Positions 1 through 8,518 of a stretch of DNA of 64,000 nucleotides are shown here, in pieces. The notes under the pieces are model-generated. The model saw only the letters and a list, made by a program, of their open reading frames with translations, ran no database searches and was not told the origin of the DNA. Within the stretch, counting starts at the first letter, position 1; every line of letters begins with the position of its first letter. Source of the stretch: Pedobacter sp. MR2016-24 (GTDB lineage Bacteria > Bacteroidota > Bacteroidia > Sphingobacteriales > Sphingobacteriaceae). A program made the position numbers and the translations under genes. The stretch lies in the NCBI RefSeq assembly GCF_026239655.1, contig NZ_JAPIVO010000004.1, positions 186,001-250,000 of the forward strand. The letters run 5' to 3'.

Positions 1-535
1 TTGGCTTACTGAAGCGGGGTACGACATCAATACTTCAAGCCCTCAGCGAGCTATCAAAATTGGAAATAAATCGGTGTTGATTACTCAAGCAGATTGGATG
101 CTGAGAACTGCACTGCTGAATGTCAGACATGGCTTAAAAAGATCTTTTTTTTATATGCTGGATGACGTTGACGTAAATAGTACTATTCAATACTCATCTT
201 CCGGATTTGCTGTAGGTCAGGTAAGAAGACCTGTAGCTGATTACTTCCTGCAAACAAAAAAGCTGATGGGCAATTTCCAATATCAGGAAACAATCAGTAC
301 GGATCCAACTGTTGATATTTATGCTTTGAATACAAGAAGAATATATGTGCTTTCTATTCCTGATCAAGTGGGAAGAACTAAGCTATATGAGTTGGATCTT
401 GGAGCTAGTAAAGCAGCTACTGCTTATACGTTAGCTCCTGGAGGAAGTGAGATGATAGCTGAAAAACTTGTAACTGTAAACGGTAAATTAAAAATCACAG
501 TGACAGAAACGCCAATTTTTATTGAAAAGGAGTAA
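1..535 (+). CDS. Putative glycoside hydrolase (clan GH-A-like), C-terminal part
   Basis: The open frame enters from the window edge (codons in frame from base 2), so the N terminus lies outside. What is visible matches the last third of the two complete paralogues at 2938-4557 and 5195-6811: the WLTEAGYD segment with its conserved Glu, the ITQADW segment, the LLNVRHG helix, the RRPVADYF segment and the final VTETPIF strand. By analogy with (beta/alpha)8 glycosidases the Glu after the W-x-T strand would be the nucleophile. The protein is probably an exported lipoprotein acting on polysaccharide, like its paralogues, but its signal peptide is not visible. It lies 115 bases upstream of a GT2 gene in the same direction, which suggests a role in the EPS locus. 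The family assignment rests on motif shape only. Confidence 0.7.
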   Translation, partial: WLTEAGYDINTSSPQRAIKIGNKSVLITQADWMLRTALLNVRHGLKRSFFYMLDDVDVNSTIQYSSSGFAVGQVRRPVADYFLQTKKLMGNFQYQETISTDPTVDIYALNTRRIYVLSIPDQVGRTKLYELDLGASKAATAYTLAPGGSEMIAEKLVTVNGKLKITVTETPIFIEKE

Positions 536-650
536 GCTTTTTAGATTTCATCTCTATTTAGTACTCTTATTTTTAATAACTTTAGTGCGATACAATAGTT
601 ATTTATAATCTCCGCTAATATTCAACAGTATTTATTTTATTATCTCATAA

Positions 651-1454
651 ATGAGGCCACTTAATATCCCTAAAAAAATTAGACAGTTTGTTGATAGTAG
701 GCTGACAAAATCAGAAATGTGCAACTCCGCGAAGTTAGCATATGAAAGAATATCGGATGGTGAACCAGTCGTTAGTATTGTCATGCCTGCTTACAATGAG
801 ACCTTAACTATAGTACCTACATTGGCATCATTGTGTAATAACAAGACCTCAAAGATTGTGGAAATTATTGTTTGCAATAACAATTCAAAGGATGACACTG
901 CGTCTCTTGCCACAGCGTGTGGAGTAAATTGTATTAATGAATACACTCAAGGAATCGTGCCTGCAAGGAATGCTGGTCTTGCTATAGCGAGAGGTAAATA
1001 TATCTTGAATGCTGATGCTGATACAATATATCCTGAGGATTGGATAGAAGAAATGATCAATCCTCTAGTTAATGATCAGGCGGTATCCATTACTTATGGG
1101 CGGTTTGGAACGATCCCCACCGCTTCTACCGGACGATGGGTTTATTTCTTGTATGAGCATTTAGCAGAGTCAGTAAGGTGGTTCAATAAAAAAACTAAAG
1201 ATGAAGCGGTTAATGTTTATGGTTTCAATTCGGGTTTCAGAAGAGAGCAAGGATTGTCTGTGGATGGGTTTAATCATCCCGTCGGTACCAATGAAGATGG
1301 TTTTCTCGCAGTTAAATTGCGTGAGAAAGGTTATGGGAAATTGCATTACGTAACTGCTCCAAATGCAATGGTCTGGACTACGGATAGAAGAATTCAGCTT
1401 GATGGAGGTTTTGTAAAAGGTACCATTATGAGAATAAAGAGATTATTTAAATAA
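651..1454 (+). CDS. Family 2 glycosyltransferase
   Basis: This is a 267-residue cytoplasmic GT-A-type glycosyltransferase. The N-terminal nucleotide-sugar binding strand reads SIVMPAYNE at about residues 42-50, followed by an NNNSKDDT turn. The metal-binding DxD is DAD at residues 122-124, and a downstream NEDG near residue 220 would be the acid/base region of inverting GT2 enzymes. There are no clear membrane segments. It probably adds one sugar to a lipid-linked repeat unit. It is convergent with the GT4-like gene that ends at 1493. Donor and acceptor cannot be read from sequence. Confidence 0.85.
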   Translation: MRPLNIPKKIRQFVDSRLTKSEMCNSAKLAYERISDGEPVVSIVMPAYNETLTIVPTLASLCNNKTSKIVEIIVCNNNSKDDTASLATACGVNCINEYTQGIVPARNAGLAIARGKYILNADADTIYPEDWIEEMINPLVNDQAVSITYGRFGTIPTASTGRWVYFLYEHLAESVRWFNKKTKDEAVNVYGFNSGFRREQGLSVDGFNHPVGTNEDGFLAVKLREKGYGKLHYVTAPNAMVWTTDRRIQLDGGFVKGTIMRIKRLFK

Positions 1455-1492
1455 AGCTCTTACCTGAATAATAAAAAGCTCAAATAGTGATT

Positions 1493-2686
1493 CTATATTT
1501 TACTTAGATGATTTTCTAGTATCACAGCAATCTGATCTGCACGGTTTTCCCATGTGTTTAACTTAGCTAAGTCTTTACGACACTGGATTCTTTCAGGGCT
1601 GTTTGTAGTGAGTTCGGTTTGGATAGCTTCTGTAAACGACTTTGCATTTTCACAGTATTGAACGCAATTATCTGTGAAATCCTTCAGGTCATCATTAAAA
1701 TCTGTTGCAACAACTGGTTTGCCTGCGCCCAGATATTCAAAGAGTTTAATCGGAAAAATTGTGCTGCTGACTTCGTCTTTTTTAAATGGAATTATAGCGA
1801 CATCGAAACTATTGATCATTTGAGGAACCTCGTTATAAACAATTGGACCTAGCATGTGAGCATTTGGATTATCAAAGAAAGTTTCAGGAATATGTTCACT
1901 CACAGTAGGACCAGCAAAAACAAATGTTTTGTCCTTATTTAAATCTATAACTTCCTGTAATAACTCATAATCAATCCTTCTTTCAATTGTTCCGAGGTAA
2001 CCAATAATAGGTTTTTTTAAATTTTCCACAAGTGCGTGTAAATCATCTTGATTTACACCGGCGCTATTAACTGAGTCCGTAGCATTAGGAACAAAGTAAC
2101 TATTTTTGTTTAGACTCTTTTTTTCGATGAAGAGTGCCTTGCTGGTGCAGATTACCAGATCGCTTTGCTTCACTAGCTGTTCTTCTGATTTTATGCCATG
2201 TTTCATATCCCAGGGAACTATCATCGGGTCTACGCAGTGGTATACGTTTAATGTAGGTTTTATGATATCAGCTAGTCCGGGGTAATGGAAGTTAAACGAA
2301 TTGATATAGATAAATTCCCCTACGCCTTCCTTTACCAAGATATGTTTTATTCTATGACCTAATATTGATTCGTTAACTTTAAGGATTGATCGGAATAAAA
2401 AACCCTCAGGCAGAAAGTTAATAGGAAGTACAGGTGGGGTAATTATGATTTTTAAATTCGGGATGTCCGTGTTAAGTAATCCGTCTGAAAATACTGAAAA
2501 CTTTTCTTTACGTCTTTCTGATGTATTGGATGAGTCAAAATAGTCTTTTAGAGTGAAGGGATAATCAATGAAATAGACCTTATTTTCTTTTGCTAAATTT
2601 CTTGCAATAAATAATGAAGTAGCTTGTATTTCACTATCAAAACGAGTATTTCCCAAAAAAACAATTACTTTATCCTTCAAAACCAT
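1493..2686 (-). CDS. GT4-like (GT-B fold) glycosyltransferase
   Basis: This 397-residue protein begins with a Rossmann-like strand (VIVFLGNTRF). Its C-terminal half carries typical GT-B features: a GYLGTIERR stretch near residue 230, a FVFAGP strand, and the donor-binding segment FPIKLFEYLGAGKPVVA near residue 310, which corresponds to the Ex7E region of retaining GT4 enzymes. It resembles the protein at 15688-16890, sharing the same C-terminal layout, so both may descend from one EPS glycosyltransferase type. It is expected to work at the cytoplasmic face on a lipid-linked glycan. It is followed at a distance, in its own direction, by nothing codirectional. Confidence 0.8.
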   Translation of the reverse strand: MVLKDKVIVFLGNTRFDSEIQATSLFIARNLAKENKVYFIDYPFTLKDYFDSSNTSERRKEKFSVFSDGLLNTDIPNLKIIITPPVLPINFLPEGFLFRSILKVNESILGHRIKHILVKEGVGEFIYINSFNFHYPGLADIIKPTLNVYHCVDPMIVPWDMKHGIKSEEQLVKQSDLVICTSKALFIEKKSLNKNSYFVPNATDSVNSAGVNQDDLHALVENLKKPIIGYLGTIERRIDYELLQEVIDLNKDKTFVFAGPTVSEHIPETFFDNPNAHMLGPIVYNEVPQMINSFDVAIIPFKKDEVSSTIFPIKLFEYLGAGKPVVATDFNDDLKDFTDNCVQYCENAKSFTEAIQTELTTNSPERIQCRKDLAKLNTWENRADQIAVILENHLSKI

Positions 2687-2885
2687 AGTTCCTTATAACC
2701 TACCTGTCTTTTAAATTGATTTAATTCAGCTGTCGTTGAGTTTGATTCTTTATACGCAGGCAAATTTGATTAAAAATATTGAGCAGTCAAGATAAGGATT
2801 TTAAATAATAATTCTGAATTTAATGATTGTCTAATGTTCGGTAAGGTAATTCTGACTGTTTTTTTCTGAAATTGATATTCAGGAT

Positions 2886-2931
2886 ATAAACTGACAGAAT
2901 TCATTTAATTTATTGAATTCTGTCAGTTTAT
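2886..2931 (-). terminator. Intrinsic terminator after the 2938-4557 gene
   Basis: There is a perfect 18-bp inverted repeat, 2886-2903 with 2914-2931, around a 10-base AT-rich loop. It starts six bases beyond the stop codon of the minus-strand lipoprotein gene. The stem ends in A/T-rich DNA, so it could also stop transcription coming from the plus strand. Confidence 0.75.
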
Positions 2932-2937
2932 TAATAT

Positions 2938-4557
2938 TTAATTTATAACCTCAATTATTTTTGGAGTTTCAGTTACAGTTGTTTCCAGAATACCTTCTTT
3001 AACAGTTGCCGTTTTTTTATTAATCTTGCTGGAGAATGGATTTAATGTGTAAACTTCAGCTTTTTTTGCACCCTTTAAAATTAATTCAAAATCTTCAGTC
3101 CTGCCTTTTTCATCTGGAATGACAAGTACATACATTGTTTTGTTGCCATTTTTATAAACATCGACAATAGGGTCTAGGTTAGTTGTAGAATCATAAATAT
3201 AATCGCCCATTAGCTTATTCAGCTGCAGGAAATAATTTGCTGCAGGTCTTCTCTTAGTTCTTGCAACCAGACCAGAAGCACCAAATGGTCCACCTGAATT
3301 TGCTCCAGGAGCATCGGTGTCAAACAATTGGTAAAAGAACAGCCGATCTACTCCGTGTCTGGCGTATAATAATGCAGATCTGATAGCCCAGTCACCTTGT
3401 GTTACTTCAACTGATTTTGATCCGATCGCGATTGCACGCTGCACACTTTGTTCCTTTAAATCATAGCCTAATTCTGTAGACCATACTTCAATGTTTTTCA
3501 AAGTGGATGCGTAATCAACAAAGGTATCTGCTATGTCTCCCATTACTGTCAATTCAGGTGCTACACCGCGATCTTTATTTACAAATTTTGCAAACCAGCC
3601 AGTATTGTCATTTGAGTATAAATGATAATTGATTACATCAAAACACAGATTAATACTACCGTCAGCATTAAGTCCTCTATTTTCTTTACACCAAGCGACC
3701 ATTTCTTTGATATAATTAATATCGGCTTTGGCCAAACCACCTATAACAACTTTCATTGTTGAGTCGGCATTCTTGATTCCAGTATTTTTACCTAGCCTGC
3801 CTTTATCACCGTCATAAAATGCCGAAAGGTTAGCAGCATATTCTCTTGGAGTTTGTTTTGATTGGACACCTTTCCACCATTTGTCTGGTTCATTGTTGCA
3901 TTCCACATATTTTATAAGATCCAGTCCAACTCTAATTTTATTTGTAGAGTCCCCGGTCCAACGTGGTTTGCTATTGACAGATAACAATGCTTTATTTATT
4001 TTTTTGTTATTACCATATCTGGCTGCAAACTGAAAAGCCATTTTTGCTTGTGCTATATAAGATGCTGGTTTTTCTCGGTGATGCTTGTAAGGAGCTGGTA
4101 TATTTTCATTCCCTCTCTGTGAGGTTGGGTAAGTGTTATACAGCCAGTCAGGTACGTTCTTTATGCAGGTAACGACTAAAATGCTATCTTTTTTACATTC
4201 TTCATAAATAAGATCAAGATTCCATCCTCCTCTGTTTGTAGGATTATAGGTATAACTACCTTCCGTATTTTCAAGTTTTTCCCAGTCAAGGTAATGACGC
4301 ACCTGTGTAAATGACTTTATCAATGCCATTTGATTAGGATGGATTTTATCAATATCATTAGGAGCTTCCGGATCCTGCAAAAAGTCCCATTCAAAAGCAT
4401 TTATTCCAAGCATATTTTTAAACGGGATATGCTTGTCTTTCCTTTTTTGAATAATGATTTCTTCATTTTGTTTCACATCAGGTTTACAACTACAGATGAA
4501 AAGAGTCACTAAACATATTATGGAAATAGGGAGTAGGTTTTGAGCGTTTTTAATCAT
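2938..4557 (-). CDS. Lipoprotein, putative glycoside hydrolase (clan GH-A-like)
   Basis: This 539-residue protein has a lipoprotein signal (hydrophobic residues 11-22, likely lipidated Cys24), so it is probably periplasmic or outer-membrane anchored. The body looks like a (beta/alpha)8 glycosidase. GINAFEWDF near residue 51 would be the first strand; KYVECNNEP carries an Asn222-Glu223-Pro224 triad typical of the clan GH-A acid/base; VWSTELGYD supplies Glu362 as candidate nucleophile. A small beta-rich C-terminal domain follows from about residue 440. It is paralogous to the proteins at 1-535 and 5195-6811. The setting in an EPS locus suggests cleavage or trimming of the exported polysaccharide. 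The GH family number cannot be given by eye. Confidence 0.75.
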   Translation of the reverse strand: MIKNAQNLLPISIICLVTLFICSCKPDVKQNEEIIIQKRKDKHIPFKNMLGINAFEWDFLQDPEAPNDIDKIHPNQMALIKSFTQVRHYLDWEKLENTEGSYTYNPTNRGGWNLDLIYEECKKDSILVVTCIKNVPDWLYNTYPTSQRGNENIPAPYKHHREKPASYIAQAKMAFQFAARYGNNKKINKALLSVNSKPRWTGDSTNKIRVGLDLIKYVECNNEPDKWWKGVQSKQTPREYAANLSAFYDGDKGRLGKNTGIKNADSTMKVVIGGLAKADINYIKEMVAWCKENRGLNADGSINLCFDVINYHLYSNDNTGWFAKFVNKDRGVAPELTVMGDIADTFVDYASTLKNIEVWSTELGYDLKEQSVQRAIAIGSKSVEVTQGDWAIRSALLYARHGVDRLFFYQLFDTDAPGANSGGPFGASGLVARTKRRPAANYFLQLNKLMGDYIYDSTTNLDPIVDVYKNGNKTMYVLVIPDEKGRTEDFELILKGAKKAEVYTLNPFSSKINKKTATVKEGILETTVTETPKIIEVIN

Positions 4558-4620
4558 ATGATACAGATTATTAATAACAAATATTTAAGGAACCATTTAT
4601 GTCTCACCGGATATGTGGAT

Positions 4621-5124
4621 TTATTGAACTTCTAATTTTGCAGCTTTTGCATTTGCGTTTCTGATATAATCCTGTAGACCGGGGTATTTAGATCCATTTT
4701 TTGATGCATCCGTCAGTAAAGCAGATGATTTACTGTAAAGCAGGTAAGCTTTATATTTCGAAGATTTAGCCTCTTTAGCAGACAAGCCACTCAGGTTATT
4801 TAGAAACGTACCCGCTTTATTATAATAAAGTATTCCAAGTTGTGTATTTGCTTCCTGATTCTTTGGTGCCATATTCAGGACAGATTTATATGTTTCAATT
4901 GCCAAATCTGGTTTATTCATTAATGAAAGTATTTGCCCCTTTGTCAAGTATGGTTTGATGTCCGCAGGATTAGTGACAATAAGCGCTTCATTTTGACTAA
5001 GTAAGAGAGGACCCTTTCCACTCTTGATCATTGCTTTTAAAGATTCATTATTAGCGTATGAAGATGTTTGAGATTTCCCTATTAAGGGAAGTAAAATCAT
5101 AAGCAAGACGTAGATGGATTTCAT
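4621..5124 (-). CDS. Exported TPR-repeat protein
   Basis: This 167-residue protein starts with a signal peptide (MKSIYVLLMILLPLIGKSQ) that decides the start at 5124; a longer frame to 5226 would overlap the preceding gene and bury the signal. Residues about 60-110 form a TPR-like helical hairpin (LTKGQILSLMNKPDLAIETY, then APKNQEANTQLGILYYNKAG), followed by another helical pair. It probably acts as a periplasmic scaffold. It lies 70 bases downstream of one putative glycosidase gene and 63 bases upstream of another in the same direction, so the three are likely co-transcribed. No specific partner is identifiable. Confidence 0.75.
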   Translation of the reverse strand: MKSIYVLLMILLPLIGKSQTSSYANNESLKAMIKSGKGPLLLSQNEALIVTNPADIKPYLTKGQILSLMNKPDLAIETYKSVLNMAPKNQEANTQLGILYYNKAGTFLNNLSGLSAKEAKSSKYKAYLLYSKSSALLTDASKNGSKYPGLQDYIRNANAKAAKLEVQ

Positions 5125-5194
5125 AATATTCTGTGATTGATTTTTATTATAATATAAAACTAGTAATTTTTTCAATATCTGTTGTAAATGAACA

Positions 5195-6811
5195 CTAAGA
5201 CTCTGAATCATTTGTCCCTTCTGCAAATGTTGGAGTTTCTGTTACGTTTAATGTGATCTGATCATTTATGACGTGGACCAGTTTCGATAACATGGTATCA
5301 GATTCTGGTACTAATTGATATATACGTGCATATTTAAACCCTTTAAATTTTAGATTTACTTTACTTTTGAGATTTTTTTGATTGGGAATGTATGCAACAT
5401 ACATATACTTCTTATTTAAGCTATAAACATCAATGATTGGATTAGCACTTACTGTATGGGAGTAGCTGTAAGCACCTAACAACTTTTTTGCCTGGCTGAA
5501 ATAAAATGCCGCCGGCCGCTTTTCATTAGAGTCTATGAAACCAGAAGAGCTATACTGAGTGGGATTTTTCTTATCGACATCTTCCAGCATATAGAAAAAA
5601 ACTTTCTTAATTCCGTGTCTGGCATATAATAGAGAAGTTCTAATACTCCAGTCTGCTTGTGTAATAAGAATACTTTTGTTCCCGACTATCGTAGCAGCCT
5701 GAGGGCTTTTAGGATTTACATCATATCCACATTCTGTAACCCATACAGGTTTATTCCCTGCATATCTTTTCGACATGTTAACGAAGCTATCCGCAATTTT
5801 TGCCGCCAATCCCAATTCTGGCGCCCCACCTGCTGTTCTTATGGGATTTTTTGCTGTAACGTTTTCCGAATAATAATGGTAGTTAATTACATCAAAGCAT
5901 AAATTTACTTCTCCATTAGATTTTACTCCCCTGTTTTTTTTGCACCATGCGATCATAGCTATAACATAATTCGGGTCTGGTTTTGATAGACCGCCCATCA
6001 CTACCTGCATAGCAGGATCTGCATTTTTTACGCCAACGTTTTTACCTAATTTTCCCATATGGCCATCATAAAATGCAGACATATTTGCAGCATACTCTTC
6101 GGGGCTCTGTTCTGCTTGTTTACCTTTCCACCATTTGTCACGCTCATTGTCGCACTCAATATACTTAACAAACCCCAAACCTATTTTTACACGGTTAGGT
6201 AAGTCGCCCGGCCACCTCGAAACTTTATAGACGGATAGCATTGAACTGTCAATTTTAGTATTATAACCATATCTGGCCGCAAACTGAAATGCAGCCTTCG
6301 CTTGTTTGATATATGATGCAGGACTACTTCTCTTTAATCCATATGGAGCAGGTACATTTTCAACATCTCTAATCTTTGCCGGATAGGTATTTACCAGCCA
6401 TGGTGGACATGTTTTCAGGCATGCAATAACTTCTATATTATTTTCTTTACAACTTTCATAAATGATATCATATCTCCATGATCCGGAGCTGGTTGGATTA
6501 AACGTATATCGACCTTCAACAGGTTCTATTTTTTCCCAATCCATATAGTGCCTGAAATTTTTAAATGATTTAATAAGCTGTAGCCGATGTGGAGAAACAA
6601 ATGAATTGTCATGGCCGTGAAAGTTCCATTCAAATGCATTAATGCCTAAGAAGTTGTCAAAAAGTGTTGCTGATCGTACAGAGGCCGGCTTATTTGTTAT
6701 TACAATTTTTTCAATGAAATCACTATCAGGGTTTTTGTTGTTACGTTTAATACAGCTTATAGTGATACAAAGAATTAAACATACAACTATAGATAAAAGA
6801 ACTGATTTCAT
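5195..6811 (-). CDS. Lipoprotein, putative glycoside hydrolase with altered NEP motif
   Basis: This 538-residue protein has a lipoprotein-type signal (hydrophobic residues 4-19, candidate lipidated Cys20, with an atypical TIS before it). It aligns along its whole length with the 2938-4557 protein: GINAFEWNF near residue 56, YIECDNERDKWWKG near 218, NLCFDVINYH near 303, VWVTECGYD with Glu360, and the C-terminal VTETPTF. The acid/base triad reads Asn222-Glu223-Arg224 instead of Asn-Glu-Pro, so the Glu is kept but the following Pro is lost. This could change specificity or activity. It is the first gene of the minus-strand group 6811-2938 and is divergent from the EPS regulator gene at 7029. Confidence 0.75.
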   Translation of the reverse strand: MKSVLLSIVVCLILCITISCIKRNNKNPDSDFIEKIVITNKPASVRSATLFDNFLGINAFEWNFHGHDNSFVSPHRLQLIKSFKNFRHYMDWEKIEPVEGRYTFNPTSSGSWRYDIIYESCKENNIEVIACLKTCPPWLVNTYPAKIRDVENVPAPYGLKRSSPASYIKQAKAAFQFAARYGYNTKIDSSMLSVYKVSRWPGDLPNRVKIGLGFVKYIECDNERDKWWKGKQAEQSPEEYAANMSAFYDGHMGKLGKNVGVKNADPAMQVVMGGLSKPDPNYVIAMIAWCKKNRGVKSNGEVNLCFDVINYHYYSENVTAKNPIRTAGGAPELGLAAKIADSFVNMSKRYAGNKPVWVTECGYDVNPKSPQAATIVGNKSILITQADWSIRTSLLYARHGIKKVFFYMLEDVDKKNPTQYSSSGFIDSNEKRPAAFYFSQAKKLLGAYSYSHTVSANPIIDVYSLNKKYMYVAYIPNQKNLKSKVNLKFKGFKYARIYQLVPESDTMLSKLVHVINDQITLNVTETPTFAEGTNDSES

Positions 6812-6855
6812 ATGATAAATAATGTGGTCATTTGTATAAGAATGGTGATGAAATC

Positions 6856-6863
6856 CAAAAGTA
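6856..6863 (-). promoter_or_regulatory. Candidate -7 element for the 6811 gene
   Basis: On the minus strand these bases read TACTTTTG, a match to the Bacteroidota -7 consensus TAnnTTTG. Transcription would start near 6849, leaving a leader of about 38 bases before the ATG at 6811. No clear -33 TTTG is present at the usual spacing, so the call is tentative. Confidence 0.35.
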
Positions 6864-6921
6864 TGTATATAAAATTGTGTATTTATCTTTTCAAAAATAT
6901 ATATTATGTAGATTTTTCACA

Positions 6922-6929
6922 TATCTTTG
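6922..6929 (+). promoter_or_regulatory. Candidate -7 element for the EPS operon starting at 7029
   Basis: These bases read TATCTTTG, matching TAnnTTTG. Transcription would start near 6936, with a leader of about 90 bases before the receiver-protein gene. The -33 element is not evident. A second, unseen promoter nearer the gene is possible. Confidence 0.35.
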
Positions 6930-7028
6930 GTAGTAAGGAACTGAATAGTTAATTATTGGGATAATAGTAGTGTAATTGTGTGGGTTTGTTAACTATTGAA
7001 ATATTTTATTTAAAAATCAGTCTAATTA

Positions 7029-7424
7029 ATGGATACTCTTTCAGTGACTAAAAAACAGATCTTAATTGTAGATGATGAACCAAGTATTCTCAAGTTACTT
7101 AATTTCATCCTTGCAAAGAATTATAATATTTATGCAGCTAGTAGTGGTTACAAAGCACACCTATGGCTGGAGGATGGTAATTTTCCTGATCTTATTATAC
7201 TTGATCTTCATATGCCACATTTTGACGGCTCGTCATTTTTAAAAAGTATCAAGATAAGCGGGTATTATAGAAATATCCCGGTACTGATCCTTTCTGCGGC
7301 ACAAGACCTGGATAAAGTTGTGAGTGAGATTCCTTTTAAAGTGGAAGGTTTTTTTCCTAAGCCATTTAATCCTGAAGTTTTAAAACTCGAAATATCGAAA
7401 ATTCTAAATTCTGTTACAGTATAA
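7029..7424 (+). CDS. Single-domain response regulator (CheY-like receiver)
   Basis: This 131-residue protein is a receiver domain and nothing else. The acidic pair is Asp15-Asp16 (ILIVDDEPS), the phospho-acceptor is Asp59 (IILDLHMP), and the conserved Lys is Lys111 (FFPKPF), with Ser89 in the switch position, so the phosphorylation site looks intact. There is no output domain. It is the first gene of the forward EPS operon and lies directly before a sugar transferase that carries its own degenerate receiver. This placement suggests that phosphorylation controls EPS production through protein contact rather than DNA binding. No histidine kinase gene is adjacent. Confidence 0.9.
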   Translation: MDTLSVTKKQILIVDDEPSILKLLNFILAKNYNIYAASSGYKAHLWLEDGNFPDLIILDLHMPHFDGSSFLKSIKISGYYRNIPVLILSAAQDLDKVVSEIPFKVEGFFPKPFNPEVLKLEISKILNSVTV

Positions 7425-7439
7425 TTGTTAAACTCGTTT

Positions 7440-8504
7440 ATGGATCAAAATTACAGAGGACTGAAATTAGTTTATTCTGGGCCTGAACTCTTACCTGAAT
7501 CTTTAGAAAAACTGAGTCAGGACTACAGTGTGGTAGATGTTGGAGATATCAGACATCTTGAAGAGTATTTGAATACACTTTCACTGTTTTCTACTCCGGA
7601 TGTTGTCATCATTGACATGGTTGATGAAGAAAAGTCATTTTCCATCGTAAAGCAAATAAAGAGTAATCCTCTTACTGCAGGTCTGATTATTATACTTCTC
7701 TCAAAGGTTGTTAGCCTAACGCTAAGAAAGCGGGCGATGAAAGAGCAGATTCATGATCTGTATTTTTATCCCTTTGATATCGAGGATCTTAAGGATAGAC
7801 TGAGTTTTTTGATAAAGTTTAAATTAATTAAGCCAAATATTGAGCAGCTTTCAGCAATCAAGAAGGAACGCGAGTATGATATGCCAATGACTAAAAGGGT
7901 ATTTGATATTTTATCTTCCGGAACGATATTACTTCTTACTTCGCCTATATTAATTCTAATCGCAATTTTGATCAGATTAGACTCCAAAGGCGGGGTCATA
8001 TATAAAAGCAAGAGAGTAGGGACGGGTTATAAAATTTTCGATTTTTACAAATTCAGATCTATGAGATCAGGGGCTGATAAGGAATTGAAGAACTTGTCAG
8101 CATCTTTGAATCAATATGCTGACGATGGAAGTGGTAACAATGCCTTTGTCAAAATTAAAGATGATCCGAGAGTTACAAAACTTGGTAACTTCCTCCGTAA
8201 CAGTAGTCTTGATGAATTACCTCAGCTGATTAATGTTTTTAAAGGTGATATGTCATTGGTCGGAAATCGGCCATTGCCATTATATGAAGCGGAGATGCTA
8301 ACTTCCAATGAGTGGTCCATGCGCTTTTTAGGTCCGTCAGGCCTTACGGGATTGTGGCAAATCAGTAAAAGAGGAAAAGCAGATATGTCTGATACTGAAC
8401 GTAAAAAACTGGATAATTTCTACGCCAAGAATTATTCTATCTGGTTCGATATAAAAATTATTTTAGGGACTTTCCCTGCATTATTACAAAAAGAAAAAGT
8501 ATAA
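7440..8504 (+). CDS. Priming sugar transferase with N-terminal degenerate receiver domain
   Basis: The N-terminal 130 residues have receiver-like secondary structure (VVIIDMVD, IIILLS, YFYPFD), but the acidic pair is missing and the conserved Lys is replaced in YFYPF, so this is a pseudo-receiver. The rest is a bacterial sugar transferase of the PglC/WcaJ type: one hydrophobic reentrant helix (ILLLTSPILILIAILIRL), the YKFRSM catalytic region, DDPRVTKLGNFLR, LDELPQLINV and SLVGNRPLP. It would transfer a sugar phosphate to undecaprenyl phosphate to start the EPS repeat unit. I chose the ATG at 7440, 16 bases after the receiver gene; a TTG at 7425 is an alternative start. Confidence 0.88.
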   Translation: MDQNYRGLKLVYSGPELLPESLEKLSQDYSVVDVGDIRHLEEYLNTLSLFSTPDVVIIDMVDEEKSFSIVKQIKSNPLTAGLIIILLSKVVSLTLRKRAMKEQIHDLYFYPFDIEDLKDRLSFLIKFKLIKPNIEQLSAIKKEREYDMPMTKRVFDILSSGTILLLTSPILILIAILIRLDSKGGVIYKSKRVGTGYKIFDFYKFRSMRSGADKELKNLSASLNQYADDGSGNNAFVKIKDDPRVTKLGNFLRNSSLDELPQLINVFKGDMSLVGNRPLPLYEAEMLTSNEWSMRFLGPSGLTGLWQISKRGKADMSDTERKKLDNFYAKNYSIWFDIKIILGTFPALLQKEKV

Positions 8505-8518
8505 AAACAAAAACCTAT

